DNA from: Aliivibrio_A kagoshimensis
GTDB taxonomy: Bacteria; Pseudomonadota; Gammaproteobacteria; Enterobacterales; Vibrionaceae
Assembly (NCBI RefSeq): GCF_050337105.1
Contig: NZ_JAKJSQ010000075.1
Location: forward strand, 1-15,933
Length of the DNA: 15,933 bases
Reading direction: 5' to 3'
The first letter of the stretch is position 1. Each line of letters starts with the position of its first letter. A program made the position numbers and the translations under genes. Under the pieces are notes generated by a model. It searched no databases. It saw nothing but the letters and a program-made list of their open reading frames with translations, and was not told the DNA's origin. Positions 1 to 6,770 of the stretch are shown here, piece by piece.

Positions 1-1
1 A

Positions 2-385
2 TCAGATAGAGACCTATATTATAGAGCGATTGATAATGCGGGGCTCATTCTTTTCTCTCAACACTATATTGCTAAACATTATATTCCAGATAGAAAAAAC
101 AGGAATAATGTGACTACAAAGTTACAAGCCTTTGACAAGCTTCTTTTTCAAATTCAATCGTATAATCGCTTTATCTTATTTGCTAATCATCCAGAAATTT
201 CAAAACGTGCTAAACAAGCAAAAATGTATGCTTTAAAGAAAATTTCGGAAGAGTTAAATGAGCAAAAAGAGTACTCAAAAGCCTTTCTTTTTGCAAAAGA
301 GGCATTGAGTACGAAGTTCAGTGTTAAATGGTCAATATACTTGGTCATGTTAAAACTAAAACAGATATTATCTACTATCTATTGA
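2..385 (+). CDS. Glycosyltransferase family 2, C-terminal fragment (5' end outside window)
   Basis: The reading frame is open from base 2 to a TGA at 383-385, giving 127 residues with no natural start, so the gene begins upstream. A GTG at 110 is an internal codon and not a convincing start, because the frame and protein character continue upstream of it. The first visible residues (SDRDLYYRAID) resemble the acidic acceptor/base region found late in the catalytic domain of GT-A family 2 glycosyltransferases. A helical, Lys-rich tail of about 100 residues follows, as is common in exopolysaccharide family members. The enzyme would add a sugar from a nucleotide-sugar donor to the lipid-linked repeat unit at the cytoplasmic face of the inner membrane. 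It lies 17 bp upstream of the sulfotransferase, presumably in the same operon. The family call rests on a short stretch and could be wrong; partial status is certain. Confidence 0.62.
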   Translation, partial: SDRDLYYRAIDNAGLILFSQHYIAKHYIPDRKNRNNVTTKLQAFDKLLFQIQSYNRFILFANHPEISKRAKQAKMYALKKISEELNEQKEYSKAFLFAKEALSTKFSVKWSIYLVMLKLKQILSTIY

Positions 386-391
386 TAGACC

Positions 392-397
392 AGGAGG
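392..397 (+). promoter_or_regulatory. Shine-Dalgarno AGGAGG deciding a TTG start
   Basis: A full AGGAGG sits 5 nt before a TTG at 403-405. It lies in the 17-bp gap after the glycosyltransferase stop. No other candidate start of the sulfotransferase has a comparable site, so I use it to place the start at 403 instead of the ATG at 328. Confidence 0.7.
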
Positions 398-402
398 GCA
401 TT

Positions 403-1173
403 TTGCCACTTAGAATATTAAAGAATCCAACCGTAGTTTTTCCGTCAAAATATATTATTCTTGTAAGTCATATGAGAGCAAATACCTCTTTGTTGGGACA
501 CATTTTTGGTAGCCACAATGATATTTCTGGATATTATGAACAACATATTGGATATTATAGTTGGAAAAGCTTGATTCGATTAAAGTTAAAGTTTATTGAA
601 GAGAACCCTAAAGAGTCAGTCAGTAATATTTATTTTGATAAAGTTTTACATAGTGGCCATGCAGTTCAATCTAAAGTATTTGATGGTTCCCATTCAACGT
701 TATTATTTGTCTTAAGGAAACCAGAATTAACGATTAAAAGTATTGTTGCAATGTATCAGAGGATGAATAAAGAGCACCCACATGCTCAAATAGAAAATGC
801 GGTTGATTATTATGTTGAAAGAGCCCAACAAATAGTAAAAATTGCAAAGGACTATGCACATAAATCAGATATTGCGTATATGGATGCTGAGGCCTTAATC
901 GAGAATACAGATGAGGCTTTAGTGTCTATTTCAAGTTGGTGTCGACTCGAACCTGCGCTTACTTCTGAATATAAAATGTTTGATCTAACCGGAAAGAAAG
1001 TGGTTGGTGACTCTTCTAAAATGATTACTAGCGGTAAAGTAGAGAAAAGTGTACGTAACTACGATGAGATTCAATTAACTGCAGCACAACTAGAAATTGC
1101 GCAAGTAACTTATACAAATTGTCGTAATGAATTACTTGGAATTTGTGAAAATAAACAGATAGTTACTTCGTAG
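403..1173 (+). CDS. Sulfotransferase (PAPS-dependent, carbohydrate type)
   Basis: This 256-residue protein has the outline of a PAPS-dependent sulfotransferase. Near the N-terminus a beta strand runs into a loop reading SHMRANTSLLG (about residues 22-32), which matches the 5'-phosphosulfate-binding loop in place (usual form S-x-R-S/T-G-T-S). An R105-x7-S113 motif inside LRKPELTIKS matches the 3'-phosphate-binding site. No signal peptide or membrane segment is visible, so it should act in the cytoplasm, most likely placing sulfate on a sugar of the repeat unit. The loop is less canonical than in well-studied members, so the substrate is open. An ATG at 328 in the same frame would give 281 residues but overlaps the previous gene by 58 bp. 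The TTG at 403 has a strong ribosome site and begins just before the conserved strand. Codon use is AT-rich like its neighbours. Confidence 0.72.
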   Translation: MPLRILKNPTVVFPSKYIILVSHMRANTSLLGHIFGSHNDISGYYEQHIGYYSWKSLIRLKLKFIEENPKESVSNIYFDKVLHSGHAVQSKVFDGSHSTLLFVLRKPELTIKSIVAMYQRMNKEHPHAQIENAVDYYVERAQQIVKIAKDYAHKSDIAYMDAEALIENTDEALVSISSWCRLEPALTSEYKMFDLTGKKVVGDSSKMITSGKVEKSVRNYDEIQLTAAQLEIAQVTYTNCRNELLGICENKQIVTS

Positions 1174-1188
1174 AGGTTACGATAAAAG

Positions 1189-1211
1189 TGTTCATTAATA
1201 TCTAATGAACA
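1189..1211. terminator. Hairpin between convergent genes, possible bidirectional terminator
   Basis: A perfect 9-bp inverted repeat (GTTCATTA at 1190-1197 against TAATGAAC at 1203-1210, plus one outer T-A pair) encloses a 5-nt loop. It lies 16 bp after the sulfotransferase stop and 39 bp beyond the flippase stop on the other strand. The stem is AT-rich and neither side has a clean U-run, so it would be a weak terminator at best. Confidence 0.42.
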
Positions 1212-1249
1212 ATTAATATTTATTATTGAAATCAATGTAAGACCGTTTG

Positions 1250-2731
1250 TTAGATGTTAAATTTTTGTTTGATTGTCTTAATTGGTAACCTTACGAATGT
1301 TTTAATAAAAAATTCCACTTCATTAAAGTAAGATTTAACGGAATAAAGAAGAACGAGTGACACAGAAACATAAATGAGAACCCCTAAAATCACTTCAATT
1401 ATAAGTGATATTACTGCAGGTAATACATTATTGAGAGTTGGCATTAGGTCAATGGTCACATACATAATTAATGAAGAAGTGAATGGGATTGATAAAAGTT
1501 TGAAAATTCTAAATAGCTGAAGGGGGATAAATCTTTTTAAATATATTAGGGTAACTATAGTGACAAAAACACCTAAAATAACTCTTAATAACGCGAAATT
1601 ATGAAAGGTTATGAAAGGTGCTGCTGCAACAAAAACGACAATGGTAGTACCACCGATAATGACATCTAAAAAGAATGATTCTTTTACTCTTCCAAGAATG
1701 GTATAAACATGAGCGAATAGTGTGCCCAAAGTTCCTGATAATAGAATAAATGAAATCATTTTAACGATAGGAATGGCTTCTAACCATTGATTGCCTAGCA
1801 GTACACTGACTAAATTGGAAGAGACTGCTGAAATACCAAAAGCGATAGGAAATATGACCATACCTGTTGTAAAAATTGATTTTTGAACCGTGTCTGTGAA
1901 CCTAGCATGGTCATCCAGTTGGTTTGACAACCCGACGTATAGTGGTTTCATCATAGGAGTAATAATCTGACCAGCAGGCAAGGTTGCAAGATCTTTTGAT
2001 ACCGTATAAATACCCAGTGCAGAAGATGAAAAAAACTTCATGATCAGTATGTTGTCAATTTTATATCGAATGGTAGAAAAGAAACCTTTAGCTAGCATCC
2101 ATTGAGAAAATGCCCATTGATTCTTCCAATTNTCAAATCTAAATTTAGGTCGAAAACTGCAGGATAGATAGGTTCCAAGGACACGAACAGTGACTTCAAT
2201 TAGTTCGGCAATAATAAATGCCCAGTAACTTTTTAAATAGAATGCTAGTGAAATCTTAACAACAAAAGCAACGATTTGAGAGAAAATCGTGACTTTGAAC
2301 ATTGGCTTGTAGTTTAGTTTTTTTTCAAATAAAAGCATTCCATTGTTACTTAAACTTGAAATCAAAGGAATAAACGCAGAGACATGAAGAACTGCTGTGA
2401 GCCTAAAATCATCAAAGTAGTTAGCGACGTATTCAGCGGAAAAATAAATTAAAAAGGCGACAATGCATTGCAATACAATATTAACGGACCAGGCGGTATC
2501 TAGCTCAACATCACTTATCGTTTCTCTTCGGAGTAAATATTCACTTGTGCCAGTACTTGATAAGACATGGAATATGCTGGTAATAATCATTGCAGTTGCA
2601 ACAACTCCGAAATCATCAGGAGTTAAGATTCTTACTAAGATAAGAGTAGATATAAAGCCTATTAATCTAGCCAGCCACTGGCCGACGTATAGCCAAATTG
2701 AACTGCGTAACATCCTGTTTGCTAATGACAT
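1250..2731 (-). CDS. Oligosaccharide flippase, Wzx-type (PST/MOP superfamily)
   Basis: This 493-residue, highly hydrophobic protein has about a dozen or more membrane segments. The N-terminal run (LRSSIWLYVGQWLARLIGF, then ILVRILTPDDFGVVATA) is typical of the polysaccharide-transport branch of the MOP exporter superfamily (WzxC-like, Polysacc_synt_3). The length is normal for the family. It would flip undecaprenyl-diphosphate-linked repeat units from the cytoplasmic to the periplasmic face of the inner membrane. The ATG at 2731 has an AGG-type ribosome site 7 nt upstream. Residue 200 is ambiguous because base 2132 is N in the third codon position (GAN, Asp or Glu); the frame is intact. It is transcribed alone on the minus strand, divergently from the glycosyltransferase at 3021. 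Specificity cannot be read from sequence. Confidence 0.88.
   Translation of the reverse strand: MSLANRMLRSSIWLYVGQWLARLIGFISTLILVRILTPDDFGVVATAMIITSIFHVLSSTGTSEYLLRRETISDVELDTAWSVNIVLQCIVAFLIYFSAEYVANYFDDFRLTAVLHVSAFIPLISSLSNNGMLLFEKKLNYKPMFKVTIFSQIVAFVVKISLAFYLKSYWAFIIAELIEVTVRVLGTYLSCSFRPKFRFXNWKNQWAFSQWMLAKGFFSTIRYKIDNILIMKFFSSSALGIYTVSKDLATLPAGQIITPMMKPLYVGLSNQLDDHARFTDTVQKSIFTTGMVIFPIAFGISAVSSNLVSVLLGNQWLEAIPIVKMISFILLSGTLGTLFAHVYTILGRVKESFFLDVIIGGTTIVVFVAAAPFITFHNFALLRVILGVFVTIVTLIYLKRFIPLQLFRIFKLLSIPFTSSLIMYVTIDLMPTLNNVLPAVISLIIEVILGVLIYVSVSLVLLYSVKSYFNEVEFFIKTFVRLPIKTIKQKFNI
2132..2132. other. Ambiguous base (N)
   Basis: A single unresolved base falls inside the flippase gene. It makes codon 200 GAN, Asp or Glu, and does not disturb the frame. 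Confidence 0.99.
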
Positions 2732-2835
2732 GTAACTACCTGAACACGTTTAAACATTCATCAAAATACTTGTGAATTGAGGAGCTATTGTAGCGTCGAT
2801 TAATGGGTTTTAACAGGTCAATATATGTTTAAAGC

Positions 2836-2865
2836 TATAGTTAGGTCTATAGTTAGGTCTATAGT
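2836..2865. repeat. 12-bp direct repeat, 2.5 copies (TATAGTTAGGTC)
   Basis: Two perfect copies of TATAGTTAGGTC (2836-2847 and 2848-2859) and a half copy (2860-2865) lie in the intergenic region between the divergent flippase and glycosyltransferase. Each boundary creates the palindromic hexamer CTATAG, at 2835-2840, 2847-2852 and 2859-2864, so three palindromes stand 12 bp apart. It lies about 105 bp upstream of the flippase start and about 50 bp upstream of a candidate -35 box for the glycosyltransferase. That would suit an operator array, but the repeat may equally be a neutral slippage product. Confidence 0.85.
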
Positions 2866-2914
2866 GATTGCTTTGATGCAAATGGCCTTGGTTTTTTTTT
2901 ACAATATAGTAAAC

Positions 2915-2943
2915 TTGTATTAACTAAAATCCCGCTATTTAAT
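2915..2943 (+). promoter_or_regulatory. Candidate sigma-70 promoter for the glycosyltransferase/ligase operon
   Basis: TTGTAT (2915-2920) and TTTAAT (2938-2943, 5 of 6 to consensus) are separated by 17 bp. A T9 tract (2892-2900) and other AT-rich sequence lie just upstream. Transcription would start near 2950, leaving a leader of about 70 nt before the ATG at 3021. The -35 match is poor (3 of 6), so this is only the best candidate by eye. Confidence 0.35.
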
Positions 2944-3004
2944 GATTGATTTTTAATCGATGAATCAGTCTTTACACTGACTAGATGGTGATTAATTGTT
3001 GTTC

Positions 3005-3009
3005 AAGGA
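3005..3009 (+). promoter_or_regulatory. Shine-Dalgarno-like AAGGA supporting the ATG at 3021
   Basis: AAGGA stands 11 nt before the ATG at 3021, a long but possible spacing. The in-frame ATGs at 2985 and 3009 have no purine-rich site at a workable distance. Confidence 0.4.
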
Positions 3010-3020
3010 TGAAAATTGTA

Positions 3021-4103
3021 ATGAAGCAGCTCCACATCTGTCACATAGTCTATAGCTTTCATGTTGGTGGCCTTGAAAAAATAATCACCAATGCGATCAA
3101 CTCTCTTGGAAAAGACTTCACACATTCCATTATCTCTTTAACCGATATAGGTTCAATTGTTGATGATGTAAAACCGAATATATCTGTCTATCAACTGAAG
3201 AAAAGCGCAGGTAATGATTTCCGTATTTATCCGAAACTCTATAAGTTACTAAAGGATTTATCACCTGATGTCGTTCAGAGTTATAATCTTGCTACTTTTG
3301 AGTACCAATGGATTGCAAAGTTGCTCTCAATACCAGTACGTTTACATGCTGAACATGGGCGAGACAGCTATGATCCATATGGTGAAGTAAAAAAATATCA
3401 ATGGATCCGAAAGATCTGCTCTTTTGCTGTTACTGATATTGTTGCTGTTTCTGCTGATCTCTACACATGGCTTATAAGTAGTGTAGGAATCAATCCTAAA
3501 AAAATGACATTAATTCGAAACGGTGTTGATACAACACACTTTTTGAAATCCTCTCAAACGTCCGACTTTATTGTTGGACATGTTGCTAGACTTCATTCAA
3601 TAAAAAATCAGGCTATGCTCATTAATGCTTTTTCAAAAGCACAAGCATTGAATGAAGACTTTAATAAAAAAGCTAAGTTACAAATTATTGGTGATGGACC
3701 AGAAATGGAGAATTTACAATCTCTGTGCGCGTCATCTAGTCGAGCTAATATTCATTTTGAAGGCCAAAAATCAGACGTCTTAAAATACTACCAACATTTT
3801 AGTGTTTTCGCGTTATCATCTATTGCAGAGGGCATACCAATGACCTTATTAGAAGCTATGTCTGTGGGTATACCGCATGTCGTCACTAATGTTGGAGGTA
3901 TTGGAGAAGTTATTATAGAAGGTGAGACAGGCTTTAGTTGTCAGCCAGATGATATCGATGCTTTCGCAGAGCATATGGTTACTCTATTTCTTGATAAAGA
4001 GTTAAGGGAGCGTATGTCATATAATGCTCGGAATCGTATAGAGCAAAATTTTAGTGAAAAAAGAATGTTAAGCCAATACAGTTCTTTGTATAGGCAATTA
4101 TAA
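3021..4103 (+). CDS. Glycosyltransferase family 4, XrtA/PEP-CTERM system (TIGR03088-like)
   Basis: This 360-residue GT-B glycosyltransferase opens with HICHIVYSFHVGGLEK, the Gly-rich loop typical of the N-terminal acceptor domain. The C-terminal donor domain has GHVARLHSIKNQ, LQIIGDGPE and the E270-x7-E278 motif (EGIPMTLLE) of retaining family 4 enzymes, followed by TNVGGIGEVI. The pattern is closest to the exosortase-A-associated sugar transferases of the TIGR03088 kind, judged from memory. It acts at the cytoplasmic membrane face on the lipid-linked repeat unit. In-frame ATGs at 2985 and 3009 would add 12 or 4 residues, but the family normally starts right before the first beta strand. It leads a plus-strand unit with the membrane peptide and ligase-like protein, starting 1 bp and 90 bp after its stop respectively. 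Confidence 0.85.
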   Translation: MKQLHICHIVYSFHVGGLEKIITNAINSLGKDFTHSIISLTDIGSIVDDVKPNISVYQLKKSAGNDFRIYPKLYKLLKDLSPDVVQSYNLATFEYQWIAKLLSIPVRLHAEHGRDSYDPYGEVKKYQWIRKICSFAVTDIVAVSADLYTWLISSVGINPKKMTLIRNGVDTTHFLKSSQTSDFIVGHVARLHSIKNQAMLINAFSKAQALNEDFNKKAKLQIIGDGPEMENLQSLCASSSRANIHFEGQKSDVLKYYQHFSVFALSSIAEGIPMTLLEAMSVGIPHVVTNVGGIGEVIIEGETGFSCQPDDIDAFAEHMVTLFLDKELRERMSYNARNRIEQNFSEKRMLSQYSSLYRQL

Positions 4104-4104
4104 T

Positions 4105-4197
4105 ATGGAATCAATATTATTTGCGCTCTGCTTAGTTGCTCTTATATGGATTTGTTACCAATCATTGAAAGAAGACTCTGATAAGGATAACAAATGA
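4105..4197 (+). CDS. Small 30-residue single-pass membrane peptide, unknown function
   Basis: ATG at 4105-4107 runs through 30 codons to a TGA at 4195-4197. The peptide begins MESILFALCLVALIWICYQS and ends with a hydrophilic tail (KEDSDKDNK), so residues 3-18 form one transmembrane helix with a charged C-terminus. It starts 1 bp after the glycosyltransferase stop, and its stop overlaps the ligase start in an ATGA junction, the layout of translationally coupled genes. A weak AGG (4092-4094) lies 10 nt upstream. It fills almost the entire gap between its neighbours. I do not recognise a family. It might assist or stabilise the ligase-like membrane protein. Alternatively, it may be a leader ORF that only couples translation. 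Length makes coding status uncertain, but the membrane character and perfect fit argue for it. Confidence 0.6.
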   Translation: MESILFALCLVALIWICYQSLKEDSDKDNK

Positions 4198-5525
4198 GAG
4201 ACATTGTCTTTTTTGTCGCTTTTTTAATACTTGCATACTTTGCAATGCGCAGACCATATATTGCTATGTCCTTATGGCTTTGGTCAGGTCAATTCGTACC
4301 AAGTCAATGGTTATATGGCTTTGCTTCAGGTTTTAGTTATAACAGTGCATTTGCCTTTATTACTATTAGTGGATATCTATTATCAAAAAACAAATTAAAA
4401 GTAAATGTTAATGGGGTTTTATTATTTGCTATTTCATTTTTTGTTTATACGATATTAACAAGTATTAATACAATAGCCTTTACCGAATTGGTTTGGATTG
4501 AGTGGCAGAAGTTCGCTAAAGTTTTTTTACTTTTCTTTTTTTCAATATTAATTTTGAAAGATCAGCATCATTTTAAAATGTATATATGGGCAANTGTTTT
4601 TTCGATTGGTTTTTATGGCTCTATTGAGGGGCTCAAGTTTATTGCTTCTGGTGGTGGGCATAAAATTAACGGGCCCAACAACAGTATCTTATATGATAAT
4701 AATCACTTAGCAGTCGCTATTATTGCAACAATCCCTATGATTATTTACTTAATCGGGGAATGTAAGGAAAAGTACATCAAGGTTGTGCTCATTGGCGCTA
4801 CAATTACCTGTATTCTTGCTGTGTTAGGTACACACTCTAGGGGAGGGTTACTCGGCTTATTGATCGTAGGCGGATATTTTTGGTTACGCAGTGATAAAAA
4901 AATATTATCTCTGCTCGGTGTGATTTTCATCCTCGCAGTATCAAGTTCGTATCTACCTGATAGCTGGTTTGACAGAATGTATACTATCGAAACGGCAACT
5001 GAAGATACCTCGTTCATGAACCGTGTTAATTCATGGAAAATCCATACTCAAATGGCAATTGAGAGACCATTTTTAGGTGGAGGTTTTAAAGCTCCTCAAT
5101 ATGGTTTTGTATGGCGTTTGCTTGCTGAAGATCTTGATAAGTTTGATTTTATTCCAACGCCTTATGTAGGAGAGAAAGGGTGGGCTGCCCACAGTTTATA
5201 TTTTCAAGTGTTAGGGGATCATGGCTTTATGGGCTTCTTTTTATATATAAGCTTGATAGGCTCTGCTTTTCTCTCACTTTCAAAAATTGAAAAACGAATG
5301 AAATCAATAAACATGCCTACTGCTTGGCAAGTTAAATTAGCAAAAATGCTGAAAGTGTCACTGTTAGCATTTTGTACCGGGGGCGCAGCGGTGTCCATTC
5401 CTTACATTGAGATTTTTTGGTCGCTGCTTGCCTGTACCGCAGCACTGCTAAACAATGTAAAGGGCATAACGGAGAAAGAGTTACCCCTAAGAGTCAATTC
5501 GGTCCATAAAGCCCTAAAAAGATAA
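4194..5525 (+). CDS. O-antigen ligase/polymerase-like membrane protein, XrtA system (TIGR03097-like)
   Basis: This 443-residue polytopic membrane protein has about ten or more hydrophobic segments and the features of the Wzy_C/WaaL superfamily. LGTHSRGG (about 211-218) is followed by a periplasmic-type loop with NRVNSWKIHTQMAIERPFLG (276-295) and an AAHSLYFQVLGDHG motif (331-344). The family member found beside exosortase A is annotated as a putative O-glycosylation ligase. It could join repeat units or transfer glycan to an acceptor on the periplasmic side; sequence alone does not distinguish these. The ATG at 4194 has AAGGA (4183-4187) 6 nt upstream and overlaps the stop of the upstream peptide. 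Base 4594 is N, making codon 134 ANT (residue unknown). The gene ends 6 bp from the converging minus-strand operon, leaving no room for a terminator. Confidence 0.85.
   Translation: MRDIVFFVAFLILAYFAMRRPYIAMSLWLWSGQFVPSQWLYGFASGFSYNSAFAFITISGYLLSKNKLKVNVNGVLLFAISFFVYTILTSINTIAFTELVWIEWQKFAKVFLLFFFSILILKDQHHFKMYIWAXVFSIGFYGSIEGLKFIASGGGHKINGPNNSILYDNNHLAVAIIATIPMIIYLIGECKEKYIKVVLIGATITCILAVLGTHSRGGLLGLLIVGGYFWLRSDKKILSLLGVIFILAVSSSYLPDSWFDRMYTIETATEDTSFMNRVNSWKIHTQMAIERPFLGGGFKAPQYGFVWRLLAEDLDKFDFIPTPYVGEKGWAAHSLYFQVLGDHGFMGFFLYISLIGSAFLSLSKIEKRMKSINMPTAWQVKLAKMLKVSLLAFCTGGAAVSIPYIEIFWSLLACTAALLNNVKGITEKELPLRVNSVHKALKR
4594..4594. other. Ambiguous base (N)
   Basis: A single unresolved base falls inside the ligase-like gene, codon 134 (ANT). 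The frame continues correctly on both sides, so no frameshift is implied. Confidence 0.99.
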
Positions 5526-5531
5526 GCGACG

Positions 5532-6737
5532 TTATTTAGCAATGACAGATTGATAAACCGCGCGATAATTTTCAACACTATTTTTCCAGTTTCGAGTGTT
5601 TTCGACAAAGTGGCGGCCATTCAATAGAATTTGTGGCCACTGATCTTTATTCGTAAATAATTGCTTAACTTTTTCACTTAGCGCGACTTCACTTCCTGCC
5701 TCAAAAAGGTAACCTGTTTTGCCCTCTTTAATTAACTCTTTATGCCCACCAACATCAGAAGCAAGTAATAGTTTATGTTGAGCCATTGCTTCTAAAGGTT
5801 TCAAAGGAGTGACTAACTCTGTGAGTCTCATCGGTTTTCTTGGATAAATAAGAAGGTCAACTAAGCTATAGTAATCATGTATTTGTTCATGCGGTACACG
5901 GCCTGTGAAAACAACAAACTGGTCGAGATTAAGCTCCTTGACCTGCTGTTTTAAACGATGTTCTTCAGGGCCCCCTCCAACTAATAGCACTCTAGTGTTT
6001 GGGTTTTCCTCTATTATTGAGGGGAGGGCAGCAATCAATAAGTCTAAACCTTCGTAAGCATAAAATGACCCAAGAAAGCCGAGTACATCTTTATCTTTAA
6101 GAGCGAGTTGTTGTAATAACGCTTCATTCTTATGTTCAATAACATTGAACTGTTCAATATTTACCGCATTGGGGATAATGGTAATTTTTTTTGCGTGAAC
6201 ACCTCTTGAGATGAGATCATTTTTTAAACCATCACAAATGGTAAAAACAGCGTCCGCATGTTTAACAACATGACTCTCCATTTTTTTTGTTAACTTATAT
6301 CTAAGACTACTTTCCGTACAGCTACCATGATCAACGGCCGCATCTTCCCAGAATGCTCGTATCTCGTAAACAAAAGGTATACCACTCTCTTTAGAGGCTT
6401 TCATTGCCGCTAATCCATTTAACGCCGGCGAGTGGGCATGAATAATATCGGGTTGGTGCGCTTTAATTGCATCCATAATTCGCTGGTAAGTCGGTTTAAC
6501 AAATGAGAGCTGATTTAGGCCAGGAATTTTGTCACGTAGACTTGGAATAATCGAAGAGCGATAAAATGAGAGACCGTCTATCATTTCGATATCTTGTTGA
6601 AACTCACCATGCTTAGGACTAGTGACATGTATAGTTTCGATACCCAACTGGTGTTGTTGTTTTAAAATTGAGCGTGTACGAAATGTATAACCACTGTGAA
6701 GCGGGATGGAGTGATCTAATACATGTAATATTTTCAT
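5532..6737 (-). CDS. Glycosyltransferase family 4, exosortase A-associated (TIGR04063-like)
   Basis: This 401-residue GT-B enzyme begins MKILHVLDHSIPLHSGYTFR, a start strongly typical of the exosortase-A-associated glycosyltransferases (the Daro_2409 or TIGR04063 group). IIHAHSPALNGLAA (98-111) lies in the N-terminal domain. The donor domain has LGFLGSFYAYEGLDLL (219-234), VLLVGGGPEE, and the TELVTPLKPLEAMA motif with E307 and E316, one residue wider than the usual E-x7-E but normal for this group as I remember it. The product should be cytoplasmic or membrane-associated and act on the lipid-linked repeat unit. The ATG has AAGG 8 nt upstream. It is the last gene of the minus-strand operon, 33 bp after its upstream neighbour, and it ends 6 bp from the converging ligase-like gene. 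Confidence 0.88.
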   Translation of the reverse strand: MKILHVLDHSIPLHSGYTFRTRSILKQQHQLGIETIHVTSPKHGEFQQDIEMIDGLSFYRSSIIPSLRDKIPGLNQLSFVKPTYQRIMDAIKAHQPDIIHAHSPALNGLAAMKASKESGIPFVYEIRAFWEDAAVDHGSCTESSLRYKLTKKMESHVVKHADAVFTICDGLKNDLISRGVHAKKITIIPNAVNIEQFNVIEHKNEALLQQLALKDKDVLGFLGSFYAYEGLDLLIAALPSIIEENPNTRVLLVGGGPEEHRLKQQVKELNLDQFVVFTGRVPHEQIHDYYSLVDLLIYPRKPMRLTELVTPLKPLEAMAQHKLLLASDVGGHKELIKEGKTGYLFEAGSEVALSEKVKQLFTNKDQWPQILLNGRHFVENTRNWKNSVENYRAVYQSVIAK

Positions 6738-6770
6738 GGCTATAACCTTGATTGCTAATCTAGTGCAAGT

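Noticed and set aside
110..385. Separate small gene starting at the GTG at 110
   Set aside because: The frame is open back to base 2 with glycosyltransferase-like residues, so this is the end of a longer gene and not an independent one.
2463..2735. Plus-strand open frame of 90 codons opposite the flippase start
   Set aside because: It is antisense to the well-supported N-terminus of the flippase and shows no domain or ribosome site.
2892..2900. T9 tract as a phase-variation switch or terminator
   Set aside because: It lies outside any coding region and is not preceded by a stable hairpin. A homopolymer of nine in AT-rich DNA is expected by chance, so I note it only as possible AT-rich sequence upstream of the promoter.
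2876..2923. 15-codon ORF in the divergent intergenic region
   Set aside because: It has no ribosome site, crosses the T9 tract and the candidate -35 box, and encodes nothing recognisable.
2831..3059. Inverted 10-bp match AAAGCTATAG (2831-2840) with CTATAGCTTT (3050-3059)
   Set aside because: The arms are over 200 bp apart and the second lies in coding sequence, so chance is the simplest explanation.
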